A stretch of DNA of 64,000 bases from positions 39,301,518-39,365,517 of the forward strand of contig NW_024881313.1 of NCBI RefSeq assembly GCF_018691265.1, written 5' to 3'. The notes below the pieces were generated by a model that saw nothing but the letters and a program-made list of their open reading frames with translations, was not told where the DNA came from and did no database searches. Both the position numbers and the translations under genes were made by a program. Of the stretch, positions 35,381 to 47,275 are shown in pieces; the stretch's first letter is position 1; the number at the start of each line of letters is the position of its first letter. Source of the stretch: Tyto alba. Lineage: Eukaryota > Chordata > Aves > Strigiformes > Tytonidae.

Positions 35381-37897
35381 AGCAACAGTCCCTCTCACTG
35401 CCCATGACATCCATATAAATAACCCTGTTCTAAAACTACCATCATAACAGAGAGTTCAATAAAAGGTCCAGGAAACATTACCACTGCTAAGCTAATCAGG
35501 AAGCAAAGATTTGGACAGCCAGACAGGACCTCAGCTGCTGGGAATCAGCTGACATTGGATGATCAGCCTTGCTTCAGATTTCAGGATTATTGTCCCGATA
35601 CCTCTCCTGTTCTTACCCACAGTCAATCAGGATCCAGGCTTGTCTGAGATATATTTTTTTTTGAGGTGGGGAGTGGTGGTGGGGTTATATGAAACAAAGT
35701 GTATTCCTGCCTGAAAGTTTTGTAAAGTGGTACTGGGTTCCTATTTCTTTTGACCACAACATCCAGCTGCACAGGGAACAGAAAAGCCACATGAACGACA
35801 CTATAAAGCCAAACCAGAACTTTTGCCTTTTTTTTTTTTTTTTTTTTTTTTCTCCCTTTTGGAAATTATTTATGGGTATATTGGACACAGTAGTTCATAT
35901 CCCTAGTGCAGAGCACACTATCCAACAAAAGTAGTCCGTTCTGAAGTAGAAAGTGGTGCCCAAAATTCACAGCTACATGCCAACAGACCCCTCCTATCTG
36001 CAACGTCAGCAGTAGGACATGCAGGGAGTCCCTGTCTAGTCATAGGATGTATCATAGACTGTGGAAATTTTAGAGCTTGGTAATCACAAGGTCTGCTCCT
36101 GCCAGCAGCCACACTGAGAAGACTTTGGCATATTCATTACAGTGCAGTCCTGCCTTTCTCAGCTGTAGAAAACACCACAAACCTGCTCACGACCTGAATA
36201 TTTGTTGATGTCAACATAAAAACTAATAATTCATGAAACTTCCATTCTGTTAAACCGCCACCACTGCCTCCCCTCCCAGTTAGGGATACCTGTAACCTTA
36301 TCAATTAATCTGTATGTGTGTCTGTCCATGTGACAAAATGTGTTGGATTTTTGGAGCATTGGGGACTTTTTGAAATATTTGTCGGTAGGATGTTGTGGTT
36401 TGGATAAAGTGAGCTGTGGTGACTCTAGAGACTGGAACTTGAGTTTCACTCTGGGCTCTGTCTACCGCCTTCTCCATTCCTTCAGTTTAGCTGAATGCAA
36501 ATTCCTGAAGACTCAAGCTGGATGTAGTGCCAGACATACAATCTTCCCAGAGCTGTTGGCTGTGGAAGGTGGAATGCCTTGATCGCCCCCCCAAAAAAGA
36601 GTGATCTTTTGTATCTAATCTGGGAAAAAGGGTTTTTTCCCCCTTTTTCTCCTCCTTGTTGCATGAAATATCAAGATGACTGGTCATTCTGCCATTTGCT
36701 GTCCTTAATATCAGTCTTTGAACATCAGACTGACATGACAGTGCTGACTCCCATGAATAATCTGGTGGTGGCCAAATTTAATTCTGTCCTACTGTGATGG
36801 AATTTTTGTTAGTGTACCTGAAAGTTTGAGCTGGACCTGGTGGCCTCAGCATGCCCTGAGACGGTGGTGGAAGGGTGAAATGAGAGAAAGTGCCTGTGAC
36901 CCATGTACGGAGGGGTCTGCTGTATTTTGTCTGTTGGTAATTGCTTAGCTTTTTTACTCAGGTAAGAACAAGAGAAAAAATGTTGAAAGAAACTTGGTGA
37001 GCTACACGATGGGATGCAGCTACAGCACAAGTCTTCCTCATGTCTCTGAAATTAATTGCTCCTCTATACCAGGGTAAAAAGACCTGTAGCTAGACTTATG
37101 CCTCCCAAGCAGAGGCTGCAGCTGAGTAGTGTGTTTTCTAGACAGCCTCCTTCAAGCACGTTGACCAGTAAGGTGGCCTCCCCATGTAGCTTCATCCTCT
37201 GTTTTGCTCTGTGGCCCCTCTGTGTCAGCTGGATGCAACTGATGACTTGGAGTGGCTGATTACAAAGCTATGGAGTAGGACAATTAAGGGGGACACATAT
37301 GTAGCTCTATGGGGGATATAGGGCCAAAGTCAGGTGTGTGAATGTCAAGCTCATTATATGAGCTGCAGTGACCTGCTCTGAGATCTAGAGGAAGAAGAGG
37401 GCCTCCTCTTGTCTTGGTGTTTGCACAGCACCTACTACAAGTCAGGTCCTCATCCACATCCAGACCTGATAGATACTCTGGCAATATAAATCCTCCTTCT
37501 TCCTACTATGGCTGCTTCTTGCTCTGTGGAAACTGATGCTGCTGGCATTACTGGGAAAACATTCAACAAATTTCAGAGCTTGAAGGGTACAATTCATTTT
37601 TCCTGGTGTTTGTTGCTCTTACGTTAGGATGTCAGGCACTTCCACAAGGCAACTGGAACTCTTCTAAGATAGGTATGTCATCTGGGTGACATTTGTCTCT
37701 GATGGGATGTGTCTGTCTCATTAACTATAGATGACTGACTCAAATCAGAAAGCTCAGCTTTTGGGTGTTTACAGCTGATGGATGTGGATGCAAATGCAGA
37801 GCAGGACAACCATTTTCCATTGGAAAGGTGGTTTTGCTGGTAGAAAGTGGCAAGTTGAGAAACAAGAAAAAAAATTCTTTCTGGAGAAAATTTTCAA

Positions 37898-37948
37898 TTT
37901 TTTTTTTGTTGTTTTTTTTGTTTTGTTTTGTTTTTTTTGTTTTTTTTG
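37898..37948. repeat. T-rich low-complexity tract
   Basis: T runs interrupted by single G bases, including TTTTG units; possibly an old poly(A) tail on the minus strand. Confidence 0.8.
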
Positions 37949-38402
37949 TGTGCTCAGAAACTTTTGGGATTTACAGTGTTGAATCTCCTGTCTCTAACAT
38001 GTTATTGATATTGTCAGGTACTCAACATAGTCTGTAGAGCAGTTAGCAAAAAAATAATGAAGCCTTTAAGCACTTAGGGAATAACAAGAAATAAAACAAT
38101 GCCATCAAAACAAAAGAAAACAAGTTTTGTTATTTATTTTTTTTTTAAATCAGTTCCATGCATTCCTGTCTATCCGATATCTGCTCTGGCATCTGGTACA
38201 ATTACACATGTGTTCCTGCCTGCAAGGGATACAGACAGAATCAGTGTAATGTGCTGTCAGTGTGCCTTTTGTATCACTCCTCCCAGACCAGAGCCCTCCC
38301 ATGTCCTAAACTTCAGAAAACAAATTGCTGTTGGGTCAGGCTGGCCTGACAGTTTCCATTATGTTGGCTCATAAAAGTGAAGGACAGATTTCATCCCAGA
38401 GG

Positions 38403-38485
38403 AAAAAAAAACCAAAAAAAACCAAAAAACAAAAAAACAAACAAAAAAAAAAAAAAAAAAAAAAACAAAAATAAAAAACCAAAAC
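38403..38485. repeat. A-rich low-complexity tract
   Basis: A runs interrupted by CC and single C, including about 24 consecutive A. It lies 455 bp to the right of the T-rich tract at 37898, so the two could pair as an imperfect inverted repeat. Confidence 0.85.
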
Positions 38486-41342
38486 CCCCAACCTGGACAT
38501 GAAAGGCTTTTTTCTGCCCCTTTCCATCACTCCAGAGGTGTTTGCAGAGGGACATTGCATTGATTTACACACTTTCCCGAGTGTCCTCTCTTTTACTTTT
38601 GCAGCTTCCTAAAAACCCTAGTGAAAGAGCCACAGCAGGTGTTGTAGGGCAATTAATTTTATTTTCCTCAACTGGAAAATTAAGAAAGCGGTCAGCAATT
38701 AATAAAATCTATCTTTTTGGTAAAAATCAGGTCCGCAAGGATCGTTGCAGACCTGTGCCAGTTTTCCATAAAACCTGCACTGGGTTCTGTGATTTGAAGA
38801 ATGGGATGAATTGATGTTGAAAATTCAGAAATATCTGGGCAAACTATGTATTTTATTTCTTACTATTTCTTTTTTTAAGCAAAGCCTGTAAAGGCTACTT
38901 GAACTTTCTTGTATTTACTAAAGTATATTTCCTAGGAATAAAGGTGGTAGAGTTTATTGCCTGGGGATGGTGTAGGGTCCCCAGTGCTGGGGATTTCTGG
39001 CAGAAACCATTATACATCTGTCAGGGAAGACACAGCTATAAATGAGATTGTATAGGAGAAAGGTCTCCTTGAGATCCCTTCCAGACCTGCATTTATGGTA
39101 TTGATATGTGTTTAGAAATGGCTTAAAGCCTCTGTTACAGTAGATACCATTACAAAACATTTGTTCACTACCAGTGGGGATGCAGTTTTGCAATCTTCTT
39201 ACATGCAGACTATAAACCTAACAAAGTAATAGAGGTTGGCTTTTTTATTCAATTTTTGTCTCTGTAATCTGTAGCCCTGCCCTATGGAATTTCTTTTCCT
39301 CAGGGAAAAGAAATTTGTCTCTGATAGGTGTTTTCTTAACTGAAATGAAGGAGTATTGGATCAAACCTGTGTTCACCACCACCCCATGTCTTTCTGTCCT
39401 TCTTTCTGTCTCTTTTTCCCTCAGAAAGCCTAGTATGTGTCACCACTGGGAAATTGCTCCTCTCTTCTCTGATGTCTCAATCTACTTTTTCATCTGTTTA
39501 CCTTCTTTTTAGTATATATGCCCTTTTCATATTTATTCAGCTTGTGAGAAAGACAGCCAAAACCTGTTCATTTACCACCATGGTAATTTTCTAATTGTTA
39601 TTTATATATTCTTTCGAGTTTTTTACATTTTTTTTTTTTCTTGACTGAATTTGCTTATTCATAAAATGGGCTTTTCACCTGTGCTTCATGATGGCTGCAA
39701 AATGACCAAAATTATGCCAAATCTAAGACTACTAAGGGAAAGCAAAAATTAAATTTTACTTTGTAAAACATTCTGACAAAATAGCTAAATATAAAATTAT
39801 ACAGGCTATGTCACTAAAGCTATCTTTCAAAGACAGAAAACAAATTTTGTCACAATTATAACAGATTTTTATACTGGGAATTAGTTAAAAAATTTATAAG
39901 AATGTAATTTTTTTTTTTTTTTAAAGGTGGACTTTTCAAGCCGGTTGGCTACTTTGGTTTGTCGAACACTCACTGGCAATGATCCATTCAAGGTGCTTCT
40001 TTCAGCTGTATGTTTCACTGGGTGCTCTTAGTTATTAAACATCTTGTAACTAACTTATCCCATTTTCTACACTGTTAAAACTCATTAGCAATTTATGAAG
40101 TAGGCTCACTAGCAGATAATATGGTTTAGCAGGAGAACATTCTGAGAAACCATCACTGGAAGTTTTTACTGACTGGCTGAAATCTAGAACTAGTGACATT
40201 GAGGAAGCTGAACACTTGGCTTGGAAAAGGTCACTTTTGAATGAAGAGTTTAGATCAAAGAGAGATCAGATTCGGTTTTGGAAGAACTGTCCCAAATAAT
40301 CTTCACTTAACTTTAATCATTTAAAAGTTAGGTCTTAATTGCAGAAAAAAATATTTCAGGACACTCCTGTATTAACTATAGAGATTTAGATACTGATGAC
40401 TGGTAATTTATTCCATCTGAGAGGACCTTCTCAAAATGTGGACCTATGTCCCCAGGCAGTGCTCCTCTATTTCTTTGTTATTGAGAAAACCTGAAGAAGT
40501 ACTTTAAACTCCACATTTTCTGTCAGCTGTCATTAGGTTGGACATCTGACGCCAAAGTATGGCTGAAGTAGAAGTTTTCTCAGCTTCAGAGATCTGTTAA
40601 CACCTAAAAATCTACATCTAATTTGGATATATGTTTGAAACACAGCTGAAAGTTCAGAAAACTTTGTCCGGAACAAAACCTAGCTCAAGAGCCCACTTTA
40701 TACAAACCCTCATTCTGGCCTCGGAAAGTAGAGTTTAGCCTCTGGAGACATGACAGCAATCTGCAGTTTCAGCTGGGACCTATATAGTAATGAAGCTACT
40801 ATGGGAATTATTAGCTAAATTACTTTAGCCCCCTTGGGGCTTAAAATTAGTTCATTTAAAATGTATGTTTTTAAAGTGTATCTTCCCTTGTGCTTTAAAT
40901 GCTCTGGACTCTCATAGTCTGTGACCCGTAAGTCTCACATTAGACCGCTTGGATGGAACAGTTGGTCTTTCAATAATTACAGCACAGTTGACATCATCTT
41001 CGGGAAATGCCCTGGTAGTGTTTGGGATAGTTAAATCCGTCATCACCATTCTTTAGTTAACTCACATGCTGCAGCTCTACTAATTGGAATAAAACCAAAA
41101 GGAAGTGAGGGGAGAACTGTACAGATGTTGTCTCGTTAGTAGATGACTTGCTCATCTACATGCAAACACAAGGGATGCTAGCTGAGATCCATCCTGCTCA
41201 TACTAAAGCACAACGCTGAAGTTTCCTGACATCAGCTTTGTCACTGTGAGAAGTTACTCAGAGACCACCATTCACAAGCCACCCCTCTCTTTGTCCCATA
41301 GCTAATGATGGTTTGGCTGCTAAAAATGGAAGGCCTGGAAGG

Positions 41343-42099
41343 CCAAGTGCAAGGTTCTGCACATGGATCAAGGCAACCTCCAGTGTCAATACAGTCTGGA
41401 GGATGATTGGATTGAGAGCAGCCCTGTGGAGAAGGACTTGGGGGTATCAAGGGATGGAAAACTGCTCGTGAGGCAGCCCCGTGCGCCCGCAGCCCAGAAC
41501 CCACCCGTGCCCTGGGCTGCAGCCAGAGCAGGGGGGGCAGCAGGGCCAGGGAGGGGATTCTCCCCCTCTGCTCTGCTCTGGGGAGACCCCCCTGCAGTGC
41601 TGGGGCCAGCTCGGGGGCCCCCAACAGCAGAAGGACCCGGAGCTGCTCGAGCGGGGCCAGAGGAGGCCACGAAGATGCTGGGGGGGCTGGAGCAGCTCCC
41701 CTGGGAGGCCGGGCTGAGAGAGTCGGGGGGGTTCAGCCTGGAGAAGAGAAGGCTCCGGGGAGCCCTTCGAGCGGCCTCCCAGGGCTTAAAAGGGGGACAA
41801 GGAAGGTGGGGAGGGACTCTGGATCAGGGGGTGGGGATGGGACAAAGGGTGATGGTTTTAAGCTGAAAGAGGGGAGATTTAGATGAGATGTAATGAAGAA
41901 ATTATTTCCTGTGAAAGTGTTGAGGCATTGGCCCAGGGTGCCCAGAGAAGCTGTGGCTTCCCCCTCCCTGGAAGGGTTCAAGGCCAGGTTGGATGGGGCT
42001 GGGAGCACCCTGGGCTGGGGGAAGGGGGCCCTGCCCGGGGCAGGGGGTGGGACTGGGTGGGCTTTAAGATCCCTTCCAAATAATTTTAGGATTCTATGA
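41343..42099 (+). mobile_element. CR1 LINE, GC-rich copy with C-terminal ORF2 and 3' UTR
   Basis: The left part gives the CR1 ORF2 C-terminal region (TGCAAGGTTCTGCACATG through GAAGGACTTGGGGG), the middle the conserved [10 protein letters not shown] segment, and the right part the 3' UTR ending TTAGGATTCTATGA. GC content is far above the flanks. The copy is 5'-truncated. Long C/G homopolymers and the well-kept frame suggest a rather young subfamily. It shares long blocks (for example GGGAGGGACTCTGGATCAGG) with the minus-strand copy at 45.2 kb. Confidence 0.93.
41363..41795 (+). pseudogene. CR1 ORF2 C-terminal remnant, still in one frame
   Basis: One open frame carries two blocks of the CR1 ORF2 C-terminus: IESSPVEKDLGVSRDGK near its start and EEATKMLGG...[15 protein letters not shown] near its end. 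Between them is a Pro/Ala/Gly-rich stretch where the usual CR1 protein has a well-conserved segment (tail of the reverse-transcriptase region with its conserved hydrophobic residues), so the middle is replaced, shortened or frame-altered. There is no endonuclease or catalytic reverse-transcriptase core, so it is non-functional on its own. The frame stays open past this remnant into the 3' UTR region to 41866. Confidence 0.75.
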
Positions 42100-43915
42100 A
42101 AGGAGGTGAACCTCATTACAGCAAGGCCCACTTTTACCAGTGACTGCAAAAGCACCCTTGATGACGAGGCCATCTGGAGATGTCCATCCCGGAGCTGTCT
42201 AAATCTAACTGCAGTAAATCCTACTATCATGTTTCTTGTTGTCCTTATTAACTATAGGATTTCCATATGTTCTTCTGGATTAGAACTTGAATGGCACTAT
42301 GGGATCATTCATTCAAAGTTGAGAACCTGAACAACAGAGGTAGTATTAATTATAGTAGCTTGAGTGAATAAAAAATAAAATATAACCTAAACCAAAGAAA
42401 CAAACAATAAAACATTTAATTAATTACTTAATGTCTGCTACCCAGGAGAGAGATGAAAAGTTCCACTCGCTTCTGTTTTCTGCCTGAGAGTGGACCATGA
42501 TTCCTACACACCCAAAGAACTGGAAAACAGTAAGAATATATATTTTTTCACCACATTTTTGGTGTTGGCACTTTGGACAAGAGACTAAACAACAAAGTTC
42601 TGTCCTCAGGGTGTCCTGTGTATCTGCCTCAAGGAGGCCAAGTGGCTCAGTCTAAACATAGTACTTTCCATCCATCAATATATATTCTTAAAACCATGAG
42701 GAGTTGTAAAAAATAAATATAATTTCTTTTTTGGGTGAAGAGTATGCCTGTAAGAGGAAAAAACCTGATTCTTATTCATTTCCCAGACAATAATGGTCTC
42801 CCTGTGCAAAAGATATTAGCCTCTGGAGTAATTTTAGTAGCTCTGTACTACTTAGTTTGGGGAAAATGGCAGAATATTCGTTCCTAATTACAGCTGTTCT
42901 ACAATCTTCCAATCTGAAATGGGAGGTTGCTCTGACTCCTTCTTCCAGGACTGCATTGACATTGAGACAATTCCCTATTTTAGACTGCTTCTCAGACGTG
43001 GAAACATTTGTTCATTCATCTTTTTTTACTTGACTGCATTATGGTTGTGGTCCATATGGTTACACCCCCCTTTAATATCATCTACAGTATATATTTATTT
43101 TACACACGCATATTTTTTCCAACATGTAAGTCACAAAGTGAGATGCAACAGCTCAAATGTTATTAAAACAGCACAAAAATTATTCTGAAAACAAGTTATT
43201 TAAGTTGTAAATATTGGATTCAAATCAGCTTTAGGGAAACGGTGCATCATAATGCAAAACAAACCCAAATGTGGTTTTGACTAGTCATCTATTCTCAAAT
43301 ATTGTGGAAATTACAATTCACTCCTTGATTGATTGGGGTTGGAACTTGTCTCATGCAGTTCCGTTCATGCAGGATATTTATGCTATTGGATCCGGGCATG
43401 TGGAAACTCTGGGGTAAACAAGCAAGTGATTCCTCCTTGTGTATCATATCAAATTCTAGTTCTGAAGCAATACTATGATATCACATCTTTTCTCTCACAG
43501 TAGTTGATGACACTTTAGAATGAACAAGTGGTGGCCATGACAAATGGGTGGAGGGAAATGGTCTGACCTAAAAGCTTGGATAACTTTGAAGTGGGGAAGA
43601 AAAGATTGCTAAAGTGGCAAATTGCTAATTTTAGACACCTATTTATCTCAGGAGAGTCTGAAAATCTTTATCTATGAAGTGGATATGGGTTTATAAAAGT
43701 GGTTTGCAGTTTGATAAGCTCTAATATAAGGTTGCTGAAGCATAAAGGAAGAATTCAGTTCATTTCATGTGAAGCAGTAAGAGATTGAAAGAGAGGGTCA
43801 TGATCTAAATATAGATATTGGCATCAGGGATAATCACACTGGCTTCCCTTCACTGTGGTGACCTACCCACTGTCATCAGAAGAGTCTCAAGTGTCATGCT
43901 GAGTACACATCTAAA

Positions 43916-43975
43916 ATACATAACTAGATTAATTCACTCAAAAAAAAAATATACATAACTAGATTTATGCACTCA
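43916..43975 (+). repeat. Short tandem duplication, 35-bp period
   Basis: ATACATAACTAGATT occurs at 43916-43930 and 43951-43965; the following ten bases are also similar (ending in CACTCA in both). The copies are separated by an A-rich spacer. A local duplication with a few later substitutions. Confidence 0.8.
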
Positions 43976-44183
43976 GGGTGACTATTTCTTACTGTTTTAT
44001 GATAGCATGCTTTCTATTGACACTGGTGGTGTGATGCAGGTTTCACTGGGAAGTTGCAGTGATGCTCAGAATCTATTGTGCTAGGTTGAGCACAGACATG
44101 GTGAAACATAAATGTGTCCTGGCACAAGTACTCTACAAGCTCCTTCTATTTGAAACAAATGATCCCAGTTCACCTGGGAGGGG

Positions 44184-44227
44184 AAAAAAAAAAAAAAAAA
44201 AAACAAAAAAAAAAAACAAAAAAAAAA
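44184..44227. repeat. A-rich tract with single C interruptions
   Basis: Runs of A of 20, 12 and 10 or so separated by single C. No SINE or LINE body recognised upstream. Confidence 0.85.
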
Positions 44228-44597
44228 CCTAGAAAGAAAAAAGTAAAAAAATAATGGTGAAATGTTTAATATCTGAAATGTTTACTTTGTAAAGAGACCT
44301 AGGAAGCTATGTTACAAGAAACAGTGAATTTATTTCACTGATAACAATCTGACCTTTTGTTGCTGGGGAAAAATGCTTAATGTTTTTTGAATGTTTGTGT
44401 TGCTTACTATGTTTTGACAGATTTCAGATATATGAAATAATTATGAGTGAAATTAGACAAAAAAGTGTTAAGAATATCTCTGTATATTCAAATAATGAAT
44501 GCAGGTGTAAAAGCAACCAGATTTTAGATTTTTCCGTAGGAAATATTTACATTATTTCCTGGTAACTCTTCTCCCTACTACCTTTATGTCTTCCAAA

Positions 44598-44630
44598 TCT
44601 TTCAGAATCCTTAATCTTCAGAATCCTTAA
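44598..44630 (+). repeat. 16/17-bp tandem duplication
   Basis: Two adjacent units ending in TTCAGAATCCTTAA (44598-44614 and 44615-44630), differing by one T. Confidence 0.85.
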
Positions 44631-45170
44631 AGCAGAAAAAAGGAGCAATATGTAAGGGCTTGTATAAAGTCACATAAATAGACTCAGGAATAGCAAGGAT
44701 TACAGATGCAGTTTGCTGAATCCTAAAATAGGACTAATGCCCCCCTGACTTCAGGCATAGGATTCATCTTACAGGTTCTGACACCTGAAAGTAGGTGACG
44801 AAACTCAAGTATCTACATGTGAACTGTGCATCTAACCTCCCAGAGAGATCACTTCGATCGCTTCACCTCACAGAGCTGTTTATTTGTCTAAACAGGCATC
44901 TAGAAGTCTTTGAAAAGCCATTGAGAACCATGAGTCCCATGAAGCTGGCAGATGTGAACATGACCTACAGTAGATCAGTGACATCGTGGGTTGGGAATGC
45001 TAATTCAGATGATGCTGAACACCTTTGCTCAGGCATAATTAAGCCCATTGCCAATACATTCAACAGTACCTGATTAGGAATTTATCATAAACTAAAGTGG
45101 ATATCTCCATTTGAGTTACATGGAAACACCTACGTCTCAATTCAATTGCCCATAAATAGGTAATTGTAGA

Positions 45171-45659
45171 CTCATAGAGTCATAGAATGCTCTGGGTTGA
45201 GAAGGGACCTTAAAGCACCCTCAGTGCCACCCCCTGCCCCCAGCCCAGGGTTCTCCCAGCCCCGTCCAACCTGGCCTTGAACCCTTCCAGGGAGGGGGCA
45301 CCCACAGCTGCTCTAGGCACCCTGGGCCAGCGCATCACCGCCCACACAGGGAAGAATTTCCACCTTAGATCTAATCTAAATCTCCCCTCTTTCAGTTTAA
45401 AGCCATCACCCCTTGTCCTATCCCCACCCCCTGATCCAGAGTCCCTCCCCACCTTCCCTGTCCCCCCTTTAAGCCCTGGGAGGCCGCTTGAAGGTCTCCC
45501 TGGAGCCTTCTCTTCTCCAGGCTGAACCCCCCCAACTCTCTCAGCCCGGCCTCCCAGGGGAGCTGCTCCAGCCCCCCCGAGCATCTTCGTGGCCTCCTCT
45601 GGCCCCACTCGAGCAGCTCCGTGTCCTTCGGGGCCCCCGAGCTGGCCCCAGCACTGCAG
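45171..45659 (-). mobile_element. CR1 LINE, GC-rich copy, inverted relative to the 41-kb copy
   Basis: The left end is the CR1 tail (CTCATAGAGTCATAGAATGC on the plus strand, complement of ATTCTATGA units), then the 3' UTR and the end of ORF2 with [15 protein letters not shown] on the minus strand. It is 5'-truncated at about 45659. The ORF2 remnant is now spread over two minus-strand frames (TKMLGG in one, [10 protein letters not shown] in the other), so at least one frameshift separates them. Block-by-block similarity with 41600-42099 marks both as one subfamily. Confidence 0.93.
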
Positions 45660-47164
45660 GTACTATTATTCATAAGCCACTTTAGATGTTGCAGGGTGTC
45701 CTGACAGACACCCAGGTGCCATTGCGGAAGTACACAATTTTCACATTGTTCTTTTGTTATATTTGCCAAGTCCAAGTAGCACAGTAGATGAACTGTAGAC
45801 ATACATATTTAATCAGATGAATCCCTCTGTCCTCATCCTGGAGTAACTGCAGTTCCATATTTCTTACTCAGTGTAAATTCTTTTTTTCATGTTTTTATTA
45901 AATATATAATAAAATTACAATTTTCTTAATGTGTTTGAACCACAGACAGGAGTTTAAATGAAAAATAAAACAAAAGACCAAACGAGAAAATTTGGAAGAT
46001 ATTTCAATGTACTATATGCTTATTTCAGGGTAATAAAAGTGGTTTGAAAATTCATTTTCTACAGGTAGTTTTAAATAACAAAGAGAAAAAAAAGGAATAA
46101 TTGAAGTTTTGTTTCAGCAATTTTTAAACCATTCATCCTTTTGGCAAATTCTGTATCCTACTTCTGAACAATACATTTCTGACTTTATATAGATGTACAT
46201 AATCTGAGGAAAGCAAAAAATCAATTATAAGATTAATATTTCTCTTCTTTTTTTTTGTAAAGGAAAGAAGTTATTCAGTTTTTATCTGCAAGTGGTATTT
46301 CTGACAATTTACCTCTTGGAATGTAACCACTGAAAAAGTTATTAAGAGTTGGAGAGAAGGGGGCAGTCTAACTAACCTTTTTATTGCTGTTATTTAGTTC
46401 TTAATTTAAGGTTTGGCTAGGAAATATTCACAAAGCTCTACTCACATCTCACCTCATGCATATTGTGTCTCCATTCAAAATTAAACAAGACTTTTTTAAT
46501 GGCTGTAAAATGTCCAGTTCTCATCTGTGCTCTGGGCTTCATGAGGTTTAGTTGACTCTTCTGTAAACCATAGGAAATGACCTAGCACTATTTATCATAG
46601 AGACCTTTTTGGCAGGATGTATGAGTGCAGGTTGTCAACAATGTAGAAGGACACACAAAGCCAGGATGATATTCCAGAACCTGTAGTAGTTTTTAGTACA
46701 ACAAGCAGCCAGGTACTGTCTTTCTAAAGAGCCTGATGTAAATGCTTTCCCTTATTTGAAGCTTCCAGCAAAGGAAAAAGTCATTCTCTCTTAAACTTAG
46801 GAATTCAGCTCGGATGTTTGAATAAGAAGTGTGGTTATCCAAGGTCCTCCATGAATTTATTTTCTATGGACCTCTAAAGGCAACTAAAACGGGCTGGGAT
46901 GAGTCTGGGTCACTGCCAGTAGAAACTACATCAAAGTAGCACTTCCAAAAAAGCTGTGATGAGCATATTCAGCTCTGGTGGAACAACAGCTAAGTCCTGC
47001 GGGGATACAACTTCTAGAAAATGGTGGAAATTATGGAAACTTCCATGGTGCTTGCAACGTACATGCAAGATTCTGCTGCCTCAGTGCATGGTGCCATGTG
47101 AACACACTATAAGAAGCAATTTGAGCTCCGCAAAGGTAGTGTAAATACAGTGGGAAAGCAAAAG
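45660..47164. other. Non-coding, nothing identified
   Basis: AT-rich unique-looking DNA between a CR1 copy and a MIR-like fragment. No supported gene. Confidence 0.6.
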
Positions 47165-47275
47165 ACAAGAATCAAGAGAGTTACCCAAGGTCACACAATG
47201 AGGCAGCAGAAGAAGAGCAAAGAACTGGGACTCACACAACTGAAATCCCATCTTACTGCTGTATCTGTTAGCCTG
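47165..47275 (-). mobile_element. MIR/CORE-SINE-like fragment
   Basis: On the minus strand it reads GTGTGACCTTGGGTAACTCT, nearly the MIR core word GTGTGACCTTGGGCAAGT, preceded by a stretch like the MIR segment before it (GTGAGTCCCAGTTCTTTGCT). It is a better match than the fragment at 35.3 kb. An L2-type LINE 3' end is the alternative. Confidence 0.5.

Larger units (their letters stand above)
35381..41342. other. Non-coding, with A- and T-rich tracts
   Basis: Includes a T24 run (35828-35851), a T-rich tract with G interruptions (37898-37948) and an A-rich tract with C interruptions (38403-38485). Antisense-paired short frames near 36231-36797 and 37765-38572 are driven by these tracts or by chance. 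A vague CR1-like stretch near 40140-40200 is too weak to call. Confidence 0.5.
42100..45170. other. Non-coding between the two opposed CR1 copies
   Basis: AT-rich. Contains an A-rich tract at 44184-44227 and two short tandem duplications listed separately. Frames at 42919-43188 and 44795-45073 (plus) show no domain. Confidence 0.55.

Noticed and set aside
40130..40210. Weak resemblance to a CR1 3' UTR (CCATCACTGGAAGTTTTTA)
   Set aside because: Only one short stretch agrees and the CR1 tail is missing.
41733..42230. 165-codon minus-strand frame
   Set aside because: Antisense of the GC-rich CR1 copy; high GC lowers stop-codon frequency.
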